Shown: positions 35,873-45,002, counted from the stretch's first letter. The stretch: 64,000 nt of DNA from Chitinispirillum alkaliphilum (GCA_001045525.1 LDWW01000011.1:1-64000), one strand, 5' to 3'. The notes: generated from the sequence alone by a model not told the origin. Numbers and translations are program-made.

Positions 35873-36865
35873 ATGCCCCGTATGAGACGTCTGGAATCGC
35901 CCGGTTCTCTTCACCATATCATGGCTCACTCAGTAGAGCATAAAGACATGTTCCGTAATGATGAAGACAGACACGAGTTTCTCTCAAGGCTAGAAAAGGG
36001 GCTCAAAAAAACTGGTTTTCAGTGCTATACCTGGACGCTTATGGATAATCATTATCACATGCTTATCAGAGCTAATCATCTTAAATTAGAAAAACTGATG
36101 CGGGGTCTTAACGGAGGGTATGCACAATACTATAATAGAAAGTACGGAAAAAGGGGATATCTGTTCCAGGACAGGTTTAAATCAGCGCTCTGTCAGGATC
36201 AGAATTATGCTGCTCAGCTGATCAAGTATATCAATCTCAACCCTCTTCGTGCTGGCAAAGTAAAATCATTAGAGCAACTAACAGATTACACCTGGTGTGG
36301 TCACGGATACTTATTGAACCAAAGGGGTGCTCTGGGTGAAACGTTTCAAAACCGGATAGTGTCTTTAAGCAGGTTTGGCCAAGAAGAAATAGAAGCCATG
36401 GACAATTATCTTAAGTTCCTTGAAGAAAATTATGTGAAAGAGAAATCTAAACAAGCAGGAAAACTTCCAATAACCGAAAGCATCGAAATATCAAAATCCT
36501 GTAAGGGATGGCCTGCTGTAATAGGAGATCCGGATTATGTTACAAGTTCTTTACAAAGGTACTGCAGCGACATGAACCGCAAGCACCGTGAAGTTGATTA
36601 CCATCCAATTTTAGTGAATATAGCAGAGTGGGTATGCAAAAAACATAAAATAGATGATTTGTTCAAACGTGGACGTCAAAATAGCAGATCAAAAGCACGG
36701 ATTGAGTTTTGCCATCATTCACATAGAGATGAGCTCATTCCACCTTCGGCAATTGCAAAATACCTGAAGATCACTATTGGTCCGGTATTAAGAATGATAG
36801 ACATTGGAGATTGTATAGAGAAAGACAAGCCTACAGCGACCAGGAAATTTACTGTCACAACTTAA
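35873..36865 (+). CDS. REP-associated tyrosine transposase-like protein (Y1_Tnp/RAYT)
   Basis: 330 residues. LESPGSLHHIMAH starts the Y1 domain, NHYHMLI is the HUH metal motif (His60, His62), and KYINLNPLRAG carries the candidate catalytic tyrosine (Tyr119). Members cut single-stranded DNA at hairpin repeats. The ATG at 35873 has GAGG eight bases upstream; the open frame extends further but without such a site. A C-terminal region of about 165 residues (WPAVIGDPDYVTS, later IAKYLKITIGPVLRMI) may be a DNA-binding extension. Four repeat doublets lie around the gene, forward upstream and inverted downstream. It is probably a domesticated, single-copy enzyme. Confidence 0.85.
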   Translation: MPRMRRLESPGSLHHIMAHSVEHKDMFRNDEDRHEFLSRLEKGLKKTGFQCYTWTLMDNHYHMLIRANHLKLEKLMRGLNGGYAQYYNRKYGKRGYLFQDRFKSALCQDQNYAAQLIKYINLNPLRAGKVKSLEQLTDYTWCGHGYLLNQRGALGETFQNRIVSLSRFGQEEIEAMDNYLKFLEENYVKEKSKQAGKLPITESIEISKSCKGWPAVIGDPDYVTSSLQRYCSDMNRKHREVDYHPILVNIAEWVCKKHKIDDLFKRGRQNSRSKARIEFCHHSHRDELIPPSAIAKYLKITIGPVLRMIDIGDCIEKDKPTATRKFTVTT

Positions 36866-37028
36866 AATTCAGATTTTTTCCCCAACACAGTTTCCGGCTT
36901 TCTCAATCAAAATCTAAATATTCATAATCCGCTTTAAACAACCAGCTAAGATTAAATACACAGTTTATGTGTAATTTACCCATATCAATATTTGATTTTT
37001 TTCTCTACAACGGTTTTGTTTCATGTGC

Positions 37029-37067
37029 AGTCCGTCCCCAATCAGAATTTATTCAACGGTCCGTCCC
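37029..37067 (-). repeat. GGGACGGACC repeat doublet 3 (inverted)
   Basis: AGTCCGTCCCC at 37029-37039 and GGTCCGTCCC at 37058-37067, i.e. the reverse complement of the upstream repeats, 29 bases apart. The doublet lies between the RAYT gene and the kinase-like gene. Confidence 0.75.
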
Positions 37068-37091
37068 TACAATGAATGTAATGTATAAATC

Positions 37092-37847
37092 TTACACAAA
37101 TTCAATGATAGTAAGTAATACTGTCCCTCCAATCAAAAACAAAAACGGTGAATCCCAGGTGTGTGGGGCAACTGCTTCAGCAATAGTCATTGCAACAGGC
37201 ATCGCGATACTTGCAGCCCAAAGTTGTGTGTCTGTAAAATTGCCATGGAAAAACAAAACTGCTAATATGGAGCTGACAAAAACACAGACACTTCCGGCAA
37301 ATGTTCGGGTGTATGACTTTTTTGAAAAAATAGCCCTTGCTTTATACCTTCTTTTTCCAAATTTCACACCGACAGGTTCTGCTAACCCATCCCCTATTCC
37401 ATTGATGAGCAAAGGGATATAAATAAGCTTATATTGTCCTCTGACATAGAGCATATATGCTAAGGGAACCAATACAGCAAATCCCGCAATTACCTGTGTG
37501 GAGAGCCACAGCACTGTATGTGGACGGTCCTCGGGCCTGTCTATTGAGGCAAATATAACTTTAATGAATCTGATCCGTTCTCGAACCGGTTTTGTGATAA
37601 ACAGAATCAATACAGCTAAAAGTATACCTGAAAATACCGAAGTGGCAAGTGTTGGTGTGTACGGGAAAAAGTCTGTAAAAAAGAACGGCAGAAAGAAAAC
37701 AGTGAAGTGAACGATCTTTCGGGTGTAATTAACCTTAAAGCCACGCAAGGCTAAAGTGCCACTGAAATAAGCTACAACAGCAAGACCCAGAATGGTAAAA
37801 ACCTGAGTAACAATAAAACCGCTCTGCGCAAGGGAATCCATGCTCAT
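37092..37847 (-). CDS. Phytol/dolichol kinase-like membrane protein (CTP-dependent family)
   Basis: 251 residues with six to seven membrane helices. RKIVHF early in the protein, and GIGDGLAEPVG.KFGKRRY followed by SYTRTFAGS later, match the phytol kinase/SEC59/CDP-diglyceride synthase-like family. Known members phosphorylate isoprenoid alcohols or diacylglycerol with CTP. The substrate here is unknown; a polyprenol for glycan synthesis is one guess. It is flanked on both sides by inverted GGGACGGACC doublets (37029-37067 and 37932-37989), so it may have been carried or rearranged with the RAYT repeats. Confidence 0.72.
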   Translation of the reverse strand: MSMDSLAQSGFIVTQVFTILGLAVVAYFSGTLALRGFKVNYTRKIVHFTVFFLPFFFTDFFPYTPTLATSVFSGILLAVLILFITKPVRERIRFIKVIFASIDRPEDRPHTVLWLSTQVIAGFAVLVPLAYMLYVRGQYKLIYIPLLINGIGDGLAEPVGVKFGKRRYKARAIFSKKSYTRTFAGSVCVFVSSILAVLFFHGNFTDTQLWAASIAMPVAMTIAEAVAPHTWDSPFLFLIGGTVLLTIIEFV

Positions 37848-37931
37848 ATGCTCTCAGCAGATTAGGATATTACTTTTTCTCAGGAAGTGGAGTGCAAAGA
37901 GTGTACCAGAGAGGTGTATCAGTAATTGTAC

Positions 37932-37989
37932 GGTCCGTCCCCTCAACTCAGTACAACTCAAATCACAGAATATGTACAGTCCGTCCCCC
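37932..37989 (-). repeat. GGGACGGACC repeat doublet 4 (inverted)
   Basis: GGTCCGTCCCC at 37932-37942 and AGTCCGTCCCCC at 37978-37989, 46 bases apart, each preceded by GTAC. The orientation matches doublet 3 and is opposite to doublets 1 and 2. Confidence 0.75.
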
Positions 37990-38002
37990 ACCCAACCACA
38001 AA

Positions 38003-39367
38003 TCAATACCTCTCCATCAAATACAATATCCGCCCACTCTCCCTAACAACTCTCTCGTCTCGAATCTTAAAATACCGGCTGAACGCCTCTTCAAAAAACT
38101 CCTTAGAATAATTGTGCGCCACATTTTTCCTTGTGGACAACATCTGCTTCATCTGCTTATCATCAATGGGAATAAATTCAACTATCGCCACCTTACATAT
38201 AGATGCAAAAAATCTGGCCACCATTTCAAGTGTGCAGTTATTCGACACTACCAAATGATGAATAAGTGCAAGGGCCATAATCATATCTACCGGGCCCCTC
38301 TCCATAAAAGAGAATCGCTCCCTGTTTTCCCAGCCAATTGATGGAGATGGGTTTGACAGATCCATCACCAGAGGCAATAATCTACTGTCCTTTTCTTTTG
38401 ATGCCTGAATGTAGTTACGCTCCACAGCCTCGGGATCCAGATCGGTAGAAACAGTAAAGCAACCCTGCTGTGAAGCTAGTCGGCTGAAAACACCGGCATT
38501 ACCACCCAGATCCCATACTGTATCAGGATTTATTTTTTTTATATATGACTCAACCAGCTGCTTCTTATGACTGAGCGACGCCTGGGAGTAGTGTATGTCT
38601 TCATAGTACGCGGCCCACTGAGATGGGTGCTTTTTACGGATCATCTTCTTTACCAACCCTTTTAAACTATCTATCAAACCAAGCCTTGAGTTGAGGGATA
38701 TAGTTTTCTCTGAAAGGGGCTTGTCTGAATATTTTTTCTGGAATCCGGCATGGAGATGAATATGAGCCAGCATAGAAAAAGATAAACGGCTGGAAAAGGG
38801 AAGCATCGAACTTGCCACATTCAAATCAATTCCATCAAGAAATATGGAAGTCATTTTTCCGCATTGAGCCGAGTGGTATTTCATGATTGCAAGCGGAGCC
38901 AAAAAATGCTGGCAGAATTGCTTATACGCTATCCAGGGCTCACCCTGACGATACTTTTCAAAAGACAGGGTGTCTATAAAAACAGGATTGCCACCAATAA
39001 ACTGAATATTATATGCGCTGGCATCCTTAAGGGTCATCTGCATCTTCAATGCCCTGGCCTCAATCTCCAGAGTAAGCAGAGCTGCATCCCTGAGCTGACT
39101 AAAGCACCACTCGTAGGGATAGGAAATGAAGGGCACCTTCTGAGGTTTGATAACTTTATATGCCAGGGAGTTTTCAGGAAAATCGCACCCCACCTCCTCA
39201 TGCCCAATAAGCATCCCATCCTTAACAAGTGAATCATACAATCCCGATTCCATCAGATGATCATAATGATCTTTATAGGATTTATTTACCTGCCGGAATA
39301 TTTCACTCTCTTCGGTGAAAACAAAACCCGCAGGATCACGAAACGAACTGTTTTGAAGCGTATTCAT
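38003..39367 (-). CDS. Class I SAM-dependent methyltransferase (NoeA-related type)
   Basis: About 454 residues. The N-terminal half has conserved SFRDPAGFVF, GLLIGHEE-like, ISYPYEWCFSQLRDAALLTL (20 residues) and LKDASAYNIQF, FIDTLSFE. I associate this pattern with a family near nodulation protein NoeA. The C-terminal half has the SAM motif VWDLGGNAGVFSRLA and TDLDPEAVERN, then DLSNPS and ALALIHHLV. The target is unknown. The ATG at 39367 follows GGGGA at reasonable spacing; an upstream ATG at 39400 is also in frame. It ends 14 bases from repeat doublet 4. Confidence 0.75.
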   Translation of the reverse strand: MNTLQNSSFRDPAGFVFTEESEIFRQVNKSYKDHYDHLMESGLYDSLVKDGMLIGHEEVGCDFPENSLAYKVIKPQKVPFISYPYEWCFSQLRDAALLTLEIEARALKMQMTLKDASAYNIQFIGGNPVFIDTLSFEKYRQGEPWIAYKQFCQHFLAPLAIMKYHSAQCGKMTSIFLDGIDLNVASSMLPFSSRLSFSMLAHIHLHAGFQKKYSDKPLSEKTISLNSRLGLIDSLKGLVKKMIRKKHPSQWAAYYEDIHYSQASLSHKKQLVESYIKKINPDTVWDLGGNAGVFSRLASQQGCFTVSTDLDPEAVERNYIQASKEKDSRLLPLVMDLSNPSPSIGWENRERFSFMERGPVDMIMALALIHHLVVSNNCTLEMVARFFASICKVAIVEFIPIDDKQMKQMLSTRKNVAHNYSKEFFEEAFSRYFKIRDERVVRESGRILYLMERY

Positions 39368-39400
39368 TTTCCAATCTTCCCCTGTCTGTACCATATACAA

Positions 39401-39755
39401 CCAATCGGTCGGAGTTTTTCAATTCAATAAGAATAAGAAACAATATAAAATGCGCGGTCAGCTCTTGTATGCCATAAAACCAAATGCCCACCCTATTCCA
39501 GGAAACTTAAAACGCCTCTCAGTTTTGGTTACCTCATTCACTAATTAACAACATTTTGGTGACTAAATCTAAATCCAACAGAAAAAAATCAATAGCAGTT
39601 GATTGGATTGTTAACACTATCGATTCTCCCCTGATCACTGTGCACTTTAAGCACAATCGTCTACTTACATATATTTATGTGGAGATGCAGTAACAATTCA
39701 TACTGAAACCTGAGCACTGCAGGATTTTAAATTATTTAACTATACGGGAAACCAA
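39401..39755. other. Divergent intergenic region
   Basis: AT-rich, no coding frame with support. It must contain promoters for the methyltransferase (minus) and the 116-residue protein (plus). I could not assign clear -35/-10 boxes. Confidence 0.4.
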
Positions 39756-40106
39756 ATGTCAGAAATTATATACCAACCCGGTCCATTTCAAAAACAGTTT
39801 AACAGGCCGGAAAGCAAAAAACTGTGGAATTTCCTCTCATCCCCAGAGGTTATAAAAATCATGTCCCAGGCAATCGAAGATAACAAACTGCCGATTATTC
39901 CACTCCTGCCTGAAATAGAAGGACAATACAGAAGTCTTTTCATAGATAAAGATTTTTGCAAAGAAGAAACGGCAACCTTCATTAACAACATGATAAAACA
40001 GATTCTTGTTCAATCAGGATTTTTGCACACAGGATGCGGGTTATGCAGCGGAGAGCAGATTAAAAATTCAGGTGTATTTTCCAGACCGGACGAGGCTCTA
40101 ACCTAA
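39756..40106 (+). CDS. Small conserved-looking hypothetical protein
   Basis: 116 residues, no recognised family. There is no signal peptide or membrane helix. The first ~90 residues look alpha-helical and rich in charged residues; the C-terminus has TGCGLCSGEQI with a CGLC pair that could bind metal or be redox-active. It stands alone, with a 350-base intergenic region upstream and a terminator directly downstream, which supports a real, singly transcribed gene. Confidence 0.55.
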   Translation: MSEIIYQPGPFQKQFNRPESKKLWNFLSSPEVIKIMSQAIEDNKLPIIPLLPEIEGQYRSLFIDKDFCKEETATFINNMIKQILVQSGFLHTGCGLCSGEQIKNSGVFSRPDEALT

Positions 40107-40123
40107 GCGGTTACTACAGAAAA

Positions 40124-40156
40124 GGGCGGTACTGAAACTTCAGTATCGCCCCGTTT
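40124..40156. terminator. Bidirectional terminator between convergent genes
   Basis: GGGCGGTACTGAA and TTCAGTATCGCCC form a 13-bp stem with one G-U pair and a 2-base centre (so the inner pairs probably open). The minus strand has TTTTCTGT after it and the plus strand CGTTTATTG. It ends the 116-residue gene and the beta-helix gene. Confidence 0.8.
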
Positions 40157-40178
40157 ATTGTAAAACAGCACGCCTGTC

Positions 40179-41633
40179 TCACTCATCCATCAAACCGAAA
40201 TCGGTCATTATCTCCTCTAACCCCAAAAGATCCTCATTTAGAAATGACACTCCCTTCTCTTCATCGGAATCATCAGGTATGATCAATTCACCATCATCCC
40301 CCTCAAGCACAGAAGCTCTAATGTAGTCCACCTCTCCGCTTGTTTCATCCATATGAGGATCAAAGGTTTCGGGAGTAAGCATTACTCCAACGGCACCATA
40401 CCCAGAACTATTCCGGAAATCATCATCGGTCATTTGACTAAAATTAATTTCTGAGCAACTGAACCCTTCAGACGCCTTACCCCCCCCGCAGCAAACATTG
40501 TCTCTTAATACACACAATGCGGATTGCGGACTCTCCCGGTGTTCTATTTTATAGGGATCCCCTGCACCATAAACCAGATTTTTCTCAACAATGCAGGTTG
40601 CCCCAGATTCCATGAATATGCCTTCACCTTCAGGATTACCTATAGTAGCAGAGCTTTGATGCGATTTTATAATTGTGTTTTCCTGGATGAAGAGGTTGGT
40701 TGCAGGCCTGTTTTCAGCATCAGATTTGCCGGAGGCTCTTACCGCTTCTTTTGAACACCTTACAATACAGTTATTCACAAGTGTATGCCCCGAATCACTG
40801 ATCAGAATACCCCTGTACCCGTCAACGACACGATTGTCCTCAACAACTGACCCAACACCTGCAGCAATGGAGATCGAATTTGCCCTGCACATCGAAACAA
40901 GATTACCTCTTACCTGTGTATCTCCTGCTTTAACCAAGATGCCATCTTCACCGCAGTTCTCTATTTTGTTGTATTCGATAATATGACCGCTGCTGTAATC
41001 TGAACTTTCCCCGCTGCCCACAATGATACCATAATCGAAATTGCGGAAAGTATTTCGCCGGAGGATATGATTTTTTATCTGCAGAGACGATTCGCTGTCC
41101 CCATCAGAAATCATCACCGCAATCGACGCGTTGGCGGCATCGACATCTTTTCGCTCTCTTTTAACATGTTCAAATACACACTGCTCAAACATGTTGAATC
41201 GGGCACCCGCACCACCAAAAAACACCGTACATGTTGCCTTGTCAAGATTTCCGCAGTTCAAAAAACGGATATTATGAAAGCGGTTTCTGCGGCAATTACC
41301 TATTATGGAAAGGGAGCCATGCTGTGAATTTCTGAAAATCAGATCAGAGACCACAACATCTGAAACATCATAAAAGTACCAGCATCCACCTTCTATTGTT
41401 ACTTCAGAGTCAGGAGCAGAGCAGATTTCGATGGGAAGTTCCGCACTTCCGGAAATCTCTATTGTCTGGTCCTGAGAGTAAACACCCTGCATTAAAACTA
41501 TTTTCTCACCCGGTTTAACAATCCCCAGCGCCCCGGACAACGTCCCGAAAGGTTTACTATAGGAGCCATCTCCTTTTTGAGCATCAGCAGATACCCATAA
41601 GATCCCCGGATCTTCTCTGTCAAACTTCTTCAT
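40179..41633 (-). CDS. Right-handed parallel beta-helix protein
   Basis: 484 residues. The N-terminus has W.S..A..GDGSYSKPFGTLSGAL, the common start of pectate-lyase-like/DUF1565 beta-helix proteins, followed by many turns of the NxI....G...... type (for example NKIENCGEDGILVKAG, NSISIAAGVGSVVEDN). No signal peptide is visible, so the protein may be cytoplasmic or exported in another way. The acidic C-terminus (DDSDEEKG) is unusual. Such proteins bind or cleave polysaccharides, but no catalytic site was recognised. Confidence 0.7.
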   Translation of the reverse strand: MKKFDREDPGILWVSADAQKGDGSYSKPFGTLSGALGIVKPGEKIVLMQGVYSQDQTIEISGSAELPIEICSAPDSEVTIEGGCWYFYDVSDVVVSDLIFRNSQHGSLSIIGNCRRNRFHNIRFLNCGNLDKATCTVFFGGAGARFNMFEQCVFEHVKRERKDVDAANASIAVMISDGDSESSLQIKNHILRRNTFRNFDYGIIVGSGESSDYSSGHIIEYNKIENCGEDGILVKAGDTQVRGNLVSMCRANSISIAAGVGSVVEDNRVVDGYRGILISDSGHTLVNNCIVRCSKEAVRASGKSDAENRPATNLFIQENTIIKSHQSSATIGNPEGEGIFMESGATCIVEKNLVYGAGDPYKIEHRESPQSALCVLRDNVCCGGGKASEGFSCSEINFSQMTDDDFRNSSGYGAVGVMLTPETFDPHMDETSGEVDYIRASVLEGDDGELIIPDDSDEEKGVSFLNEDLLGLEEIMTDFGLMDE

Positions 41634-41714
41634 TATTACCCTGAAAATTGAAAACTTTTATAACCTGCATCATGAATCTCACCACAAAAAACGCCACCCA
41701 TTTAACAGCCGCTC

Positions 41715-42089
41715 TCAGCAGGATGACTCTTCTTTTTCTGTATCGTCTTTTTTCTTCATGTACTTTGATATTTTTTTAAACACATCCGGTGCTGCAGACA
41801 TAATTTTGCTTAAGCTCTGATCTGAACCGGTAAGTGAGTGTACATCTACCTTATCACCGCTTATAGAAATAAAAGCAATCGGTGTAACATTTACCCCGCC
41901 ACCGGTTCCTGCCCCTGACCCGGAGACATCATCCTTTCCCCCACCTCCGGCAGCAAATCCTACCGAAACTTTGGAAACCGGTATAAGCGTGGTCCCCCCC
42001 GCAACAATCGGCTCGCCTATAACCGTTTCAGTTTTGGCCACATACTGAATATGATCAAGCGCAACTTTTATTATCTCTGAAAGTGCCAT
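41715..42089 (-). CDS. GerW/YtfJ-family protein
   Basis: 124 residues with IGEPIV.GGTTLIPVSKVSVGFAAGGG, then a glycine-rich stretch and GGGVNVTPIAFISI, the standard pattern of the GerW (YtfJ) family (the first motif spans residues about 23-51; key residues G24, G30, P36, V37, G43, G46-G49). In Bacillus the relative is a spore protein; in non-sporulating bacteria the function is unknown. It lies between pyk and the beta-helix gene on the same strand. Confidence 0.82.
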   Translation of the reverse strand: MALSEIIKVALDHIQYVAKTETVIGEPIVAGGTTLIPVSKVSVGFAAGGGGKDDVSGSGAGTGGGVNVTPIAFISISGDKVDVHSLTGSDQSLSKIMSAAPDVFKKISKYMKKKDDTEKEESSC

Positions 42090-42237
42090 ACTTTTCTTCC
42101 TCCCGGATGTTCATATGGAGTAAATACTTCAGTTTTTAGCGTTTCGGTACAATTGAGGAGAACTTTAAACCCATACCGCATAATGGTAGAAAAATAGTAT
42201 GATTACCCCTGCAGTACACATTTTTTATTAAAAAGGT

Positions 42238-43677
42238 CTAAACCTCAAACACCTTTTTTATTCTCAAAATATTTGTTGCACCCCGTACAGGTGTGGTACC
42301 AGCCAAAACAGCAATAGTATCTCCGCTTTCCAGGATACCTTTCCGGACCAGAATTTCTTCACCCGATCGAAGCATCCTGACCTGATCCCCTTCTGAAAAA
42401 CTAAGGTGAAATGCTTCCACATTCCATGCAATCGATAACATCTTTACCACGTGTATATCAGGTGAGAATACATACACCGGGGACTGATTCCTAAGCTTTG
42501 CCATATAAAAGGCAGTATCTCCGGAGAGGGTATAGAGACAGATCGGTATACCTCCCATATCCCTTGCGGCCCAAACCGCAGCTTCAGCCATTGCGTGGGG
42601 AGGATATCGGTCACTGTTATGGAAATCGATTATCTCTGTTGAACAATATTCACTCTGCTCCGCAGCAAAGGCAATACGGCTCATTGTTTCGACCGACTGC
42701 ACCGCATAACTGCCCACAGCCGTTTCCCCTGAAAGCATCACCGCATCGGTGTCATCAATGATGGCATTTGCCACATCGGCAGCTTCAGCTCTTGTAGGCA
42801 AGGGGTGATTAATCATCGACTCAAGCATCTGGGTTGCGACGATTACGATTTTTCCACTGTCGTTTGCTTTTCTGATAAGATCTTTCTGGACAACAGGAAC
42901 AACATCAGGCGACATCTCAACTCCCAAATCCCCCCTTGCCACCATTATTCCATCCGATACGCCTAAAATCTCTTCAATATTATCTGCCGCTTCGGGCTTT
43001 TCTATTTTTGCTATAATTTTGAGATCAGGACGAACAGGAGCAATAATCTCCCTCAATTTCTCGATATCTTTTCCGCGCCTCACAAAAGAGAGCGCCACAT
43101 ACTGAAAATCATTTTCCACTATAAGCCCGATATCTTCTCTGTCTTTTTCGGTAAGAGAAGGCACGCTCAGATCTACATTGGGGAGATTTACTCCTTTTCG
43201 GGATGAATATACCCCCCCATCCACCACAACGCAGTGAATCCTGTTGGTTCTTTTATCTATCTCATCGACTTCAAGCTTTATAAGCCCATCATTTATCATA
43301 ATCCGCTGACCGACAGAGATCTCCTCCACAAGGTGAGGATAATCTACAGAGATCAGGTTTTCATCACACACCACATCATCAGATGTGATTGTGACTTCAG
43401 AACCACTGCTAAGTGTGACCGAGCGCCCCCCATCGGTTTTACCGGTGCGGATTTTTGGACCCTGAAGATCTGCAAGCAATGCAGGATTAAGACCCAAGCT
43501 GTCTGAAACTTTGCGGATAGTCTCAATTCTTTCACTCTGAATCTGGTGATTACCATGCGAAAAGTTGATTCTGAAAACATTTACCCCGGCCAAGAGCAAC
43601 TCTTTGATTTTTTCAGCAGAAGAGCTGCCCGGCCCCACCGTAGCAACGATTCTCGTCTTCCTAAGCATTCTTCTCAT
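42238..43677 (-). CDS. pyk: Pyruvate kinase
   Basis: 479 residues. TRIVATVGPGSSS starts the barrel, followed by GVNVFRINFSHG, LADLQGPKIRTG, KIEKPEA, MVARGDLGVE and TQMLESMI...PTRAEAADVANAI. The C-terminal domain is complete (GTTPVRGATN). It converts PEP and ADP to pyruvate and ATP. GAGGG lies seven bases before the ATG. The pncC gene ends 19 bases upstream. Confidence 0.97.
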   Translation of the reverse strand: MRRMLRKTRIVATVGPGSSSAEKIKELLLAGVNVFRINFSHGNHQIQSERIETIRKVSDSLGLNPALLADLQGPKIRTGKTDGGRSVTLSSGSEVTITSDDVVCDENLISVDYPHLVEEISVGQRIMINDGLIKLEVDEIDKRTNRIHCVVVDGGVYSSRKGVNLPNVDLSVPSLTEKDREDIGLIVENDFQYVALSFVRRGKDIEKLREIIAPVRPDLKIIAKIEKPEAADNIEEILGVSDGIMVARGDLGVEMSPDVVPVVQKDLIRKANDSGKIVIVATQMLESMINHPLPTRAEAADVANAIIDDTDAVMLSGETAVGSYAVQSVETMSRIAFAAEQSEYCSTEIIDFHNSDRYPPHAMAEAAVWAARDMGGIPICLYTLSGDTAFYMAKLRNQSPVYVFSPDIHVVKMLSIAWNVEAFHLSFSEGDQVRMLRSGEEILVRKGILESGDTIAVLAGTTPVRGATNILRIKKVFEV

Positions 43678-43696
43678 TGGACGCCCTCTTTTATAA

Positions 43697-44164
43697 TTAT
43701 GATAGTTGAGTTATCAATTGGTTTAGTGCAGCTTCTACGGCCTGAGCCCTGATTTCATGCCTGTTACCACTGAAAACATATCTGCAGCTTGTGACTTCAC
43801 TGAAGGCGAACGATCCGATGTAAACCAGTCCGACCGGTTTTTCTGGGCTGCCCCCTCCGGGTCCTGCGATCCCGGAGACCGAAACAGCACAATCACTATT
43901 TATAAGGGAAGCCACACCCGAAGCCATACGCTCTACGGTTTGTGAGCTCACTGCGCCGAAAGAGTTTAGTATTTCCTCCGGTACACCAAGGAGTTTCTGC
44001 TTGATACTGTTATCATACGCAACAATACCGCCCTTAAAAAAAGCGGATGATCCGGGAAGAGATGTAAGTGCGGCAGACACGAGTCCCCCCGTACAGGACT
44101 CAGCAGCAGACATTGTGAGTCTGCACCTCAGCAGAATATCCCTGAGGTTTTCTTCGCTTGTCAT
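43697..44164 (-). CDS. pncC: Nicotinamide-nucleotide amidohydrolase (CinA C-terminal type)
   Basis: 155 residues from the ATG at 44164, preceded by AGAAGGAAA. The open frame upstream of this ATG overlaps the preceding gene and has no family similarity. SAAESCTGGLVSAALTSLPGSS is the catalytic serine region (22 residues; key are S21, C25, G27, G28), followed by GGIVAYDNSIKQKLLGV and SGIAGPGGG. PncC deamidates NMN to nicotinate mononucleotide in NAD recycling. It stands without the CinA N-terminal domain. Confidence 0.92.
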   Translation of the reverse strand: MTSEENLRDILLRCRLTMSAAESCTGGLVSAALTSLPGSSAFFKGGIVAYDNSIKQKLLGVPEEILNSFGAVSSQTVERMASGVASLINSDCAVSVSGIAGPGGGSPEKPVGLVYIGSFAFSEVTSCRYVFSGNRHEIRAQAVEAALNQLITQLS

Positions 44165-44169
44165 TTGTT

Positions 44170-44517
44170 TCAGATTTCCTTCTGAGCTTTTGCAATCCAG
44201 GCCAAAAGAAGATATATAGAAGTGACTATCAAAATAAGTGCCGGATCCTCCAGGCCGCGAAACCAAGTGATGAGACTCCGGTATAAAAACCTTGTGAGCA
44301 AACCATACCCTACAGTGCACAAAAGAATATAGATACAATATCTGAAAAACCAGTTCACTCCCTTGGTAAATTTCTTCACCACTGAATTCACCGGGCGCCC
44401 AAAAAGCATAAGCGCCACTGCAGTAATACCAAAACTGATCTCACTTAGGTGACCACGAACAAACCCCATTGCAGAATCAACCAGATCCATTATCATGTCA
44501 AAAACCCGACCAGCCAC
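44170..44517 (-). CDS. Small membrane protein, DUF3392-like
   Basis: 115 residues with three to four membrane helices. VRGHLSEISFGITAVALMLFG and VGYGLLTRFL resemble DUF3392 proteins of gammaproteobacteria (about 110 residues); the first motif is 21 residues, with H23, L24, I27 and G40 as key positions. Function unknown. It overlaps the pgpA stop by 25 bases and ends 5 bases before pncC. Confidence 0.62.
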   Translation of the reverse strand: MAGRVFDMIMDLVDSAMGFVRGHLSEISFGITAVALMLFGRPVNSVVKKFTKGVNWFFRYCIYILLCTVGYGLLTRFLYRSLITWFRGLEDPALILIVTSIYLLLAWIAKAQKEI

Positions 44518-45002
44518 TGATATACAGAGATCATCAGCATCAAAGACACATTTGCCAGCACACCCGCAACAACATCATCCATGGTAATCCCCATACCATC
44601 CTCAAGCTCCTCCATGGCGTGCACCGGAAATGGTTTTACTATATCAAAAAACCGAAACAGAACAAATCCCAAAAAGAGAGTTCTCACAGATATAGGGATC
44701 AGGAAAAATGTGATAAACTGACCCGTTATCTCATCCAGAACAACCTGGGGAGGATCTTCCCTTCCGAATGTCTCCTTCGATTTGGATGTCATCAATACGC
44801 AAAACCCCACCAGCAGAACCATCACCCACCAGTAGGAAACTGCATTTTCAGGCCCAAAAAGGAAACTAAGCGGTTCAGCGGCAAAATAAAACAGCAAAAT
44901 TGTAATAGCCGAGCCCACAGTTCCCGGACCATAAGGGAAATATCCGGTAAAAAAACCTGTGGCAATCGTTTTTCTCACCCAATACATTAGCTTTGAAATC
45001 AT
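44493..45002 (-). CDS. pgpA: Phosphatidylglycerophosphatase A
   Basis: 169 residues with four membrane helices. GYFPYGPGTVGS, VLDEITGQFIT and RFFDIVKPFPV with ...DDVVAG are the PgpA motifs, including the acidic catalytic residues. It removes phosphate from phosphatidylglycerophosphate to make phosphatidylglycerol. Its start overlaps the recR stop as ATGA-type coupling. Confidence 0.93.
   Translation of the reverse strand: MISKLMYWVRKTIATGFFTGYFPYGPGTVGSAITILLFYFAAEPLSFLFGPENAVSYWWVMVLLVGFCVLMTSKSKETFGREDPPQVVLDEITGQFITFFLIPISVRTLFLGFVLFRFFDIVKPFPVHAMEELEDGMGITMDDVVAGVLANVSLMLMISVYQWLVGFLT

Noticed and set aside
36967-37422. 151-residue plus-strand frame
   Set aside because: Mostly antisense to the phytol/dolichol kinase-like gene, whose membrane pattern and motifs are convincing.
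44169-44338. N-terminal extension of pncC up to 44338
   Set aside because: It overlaps the DUF3392-like gene, has no similarity to the family, and the ATG at 44164 has a ribosome binding site.
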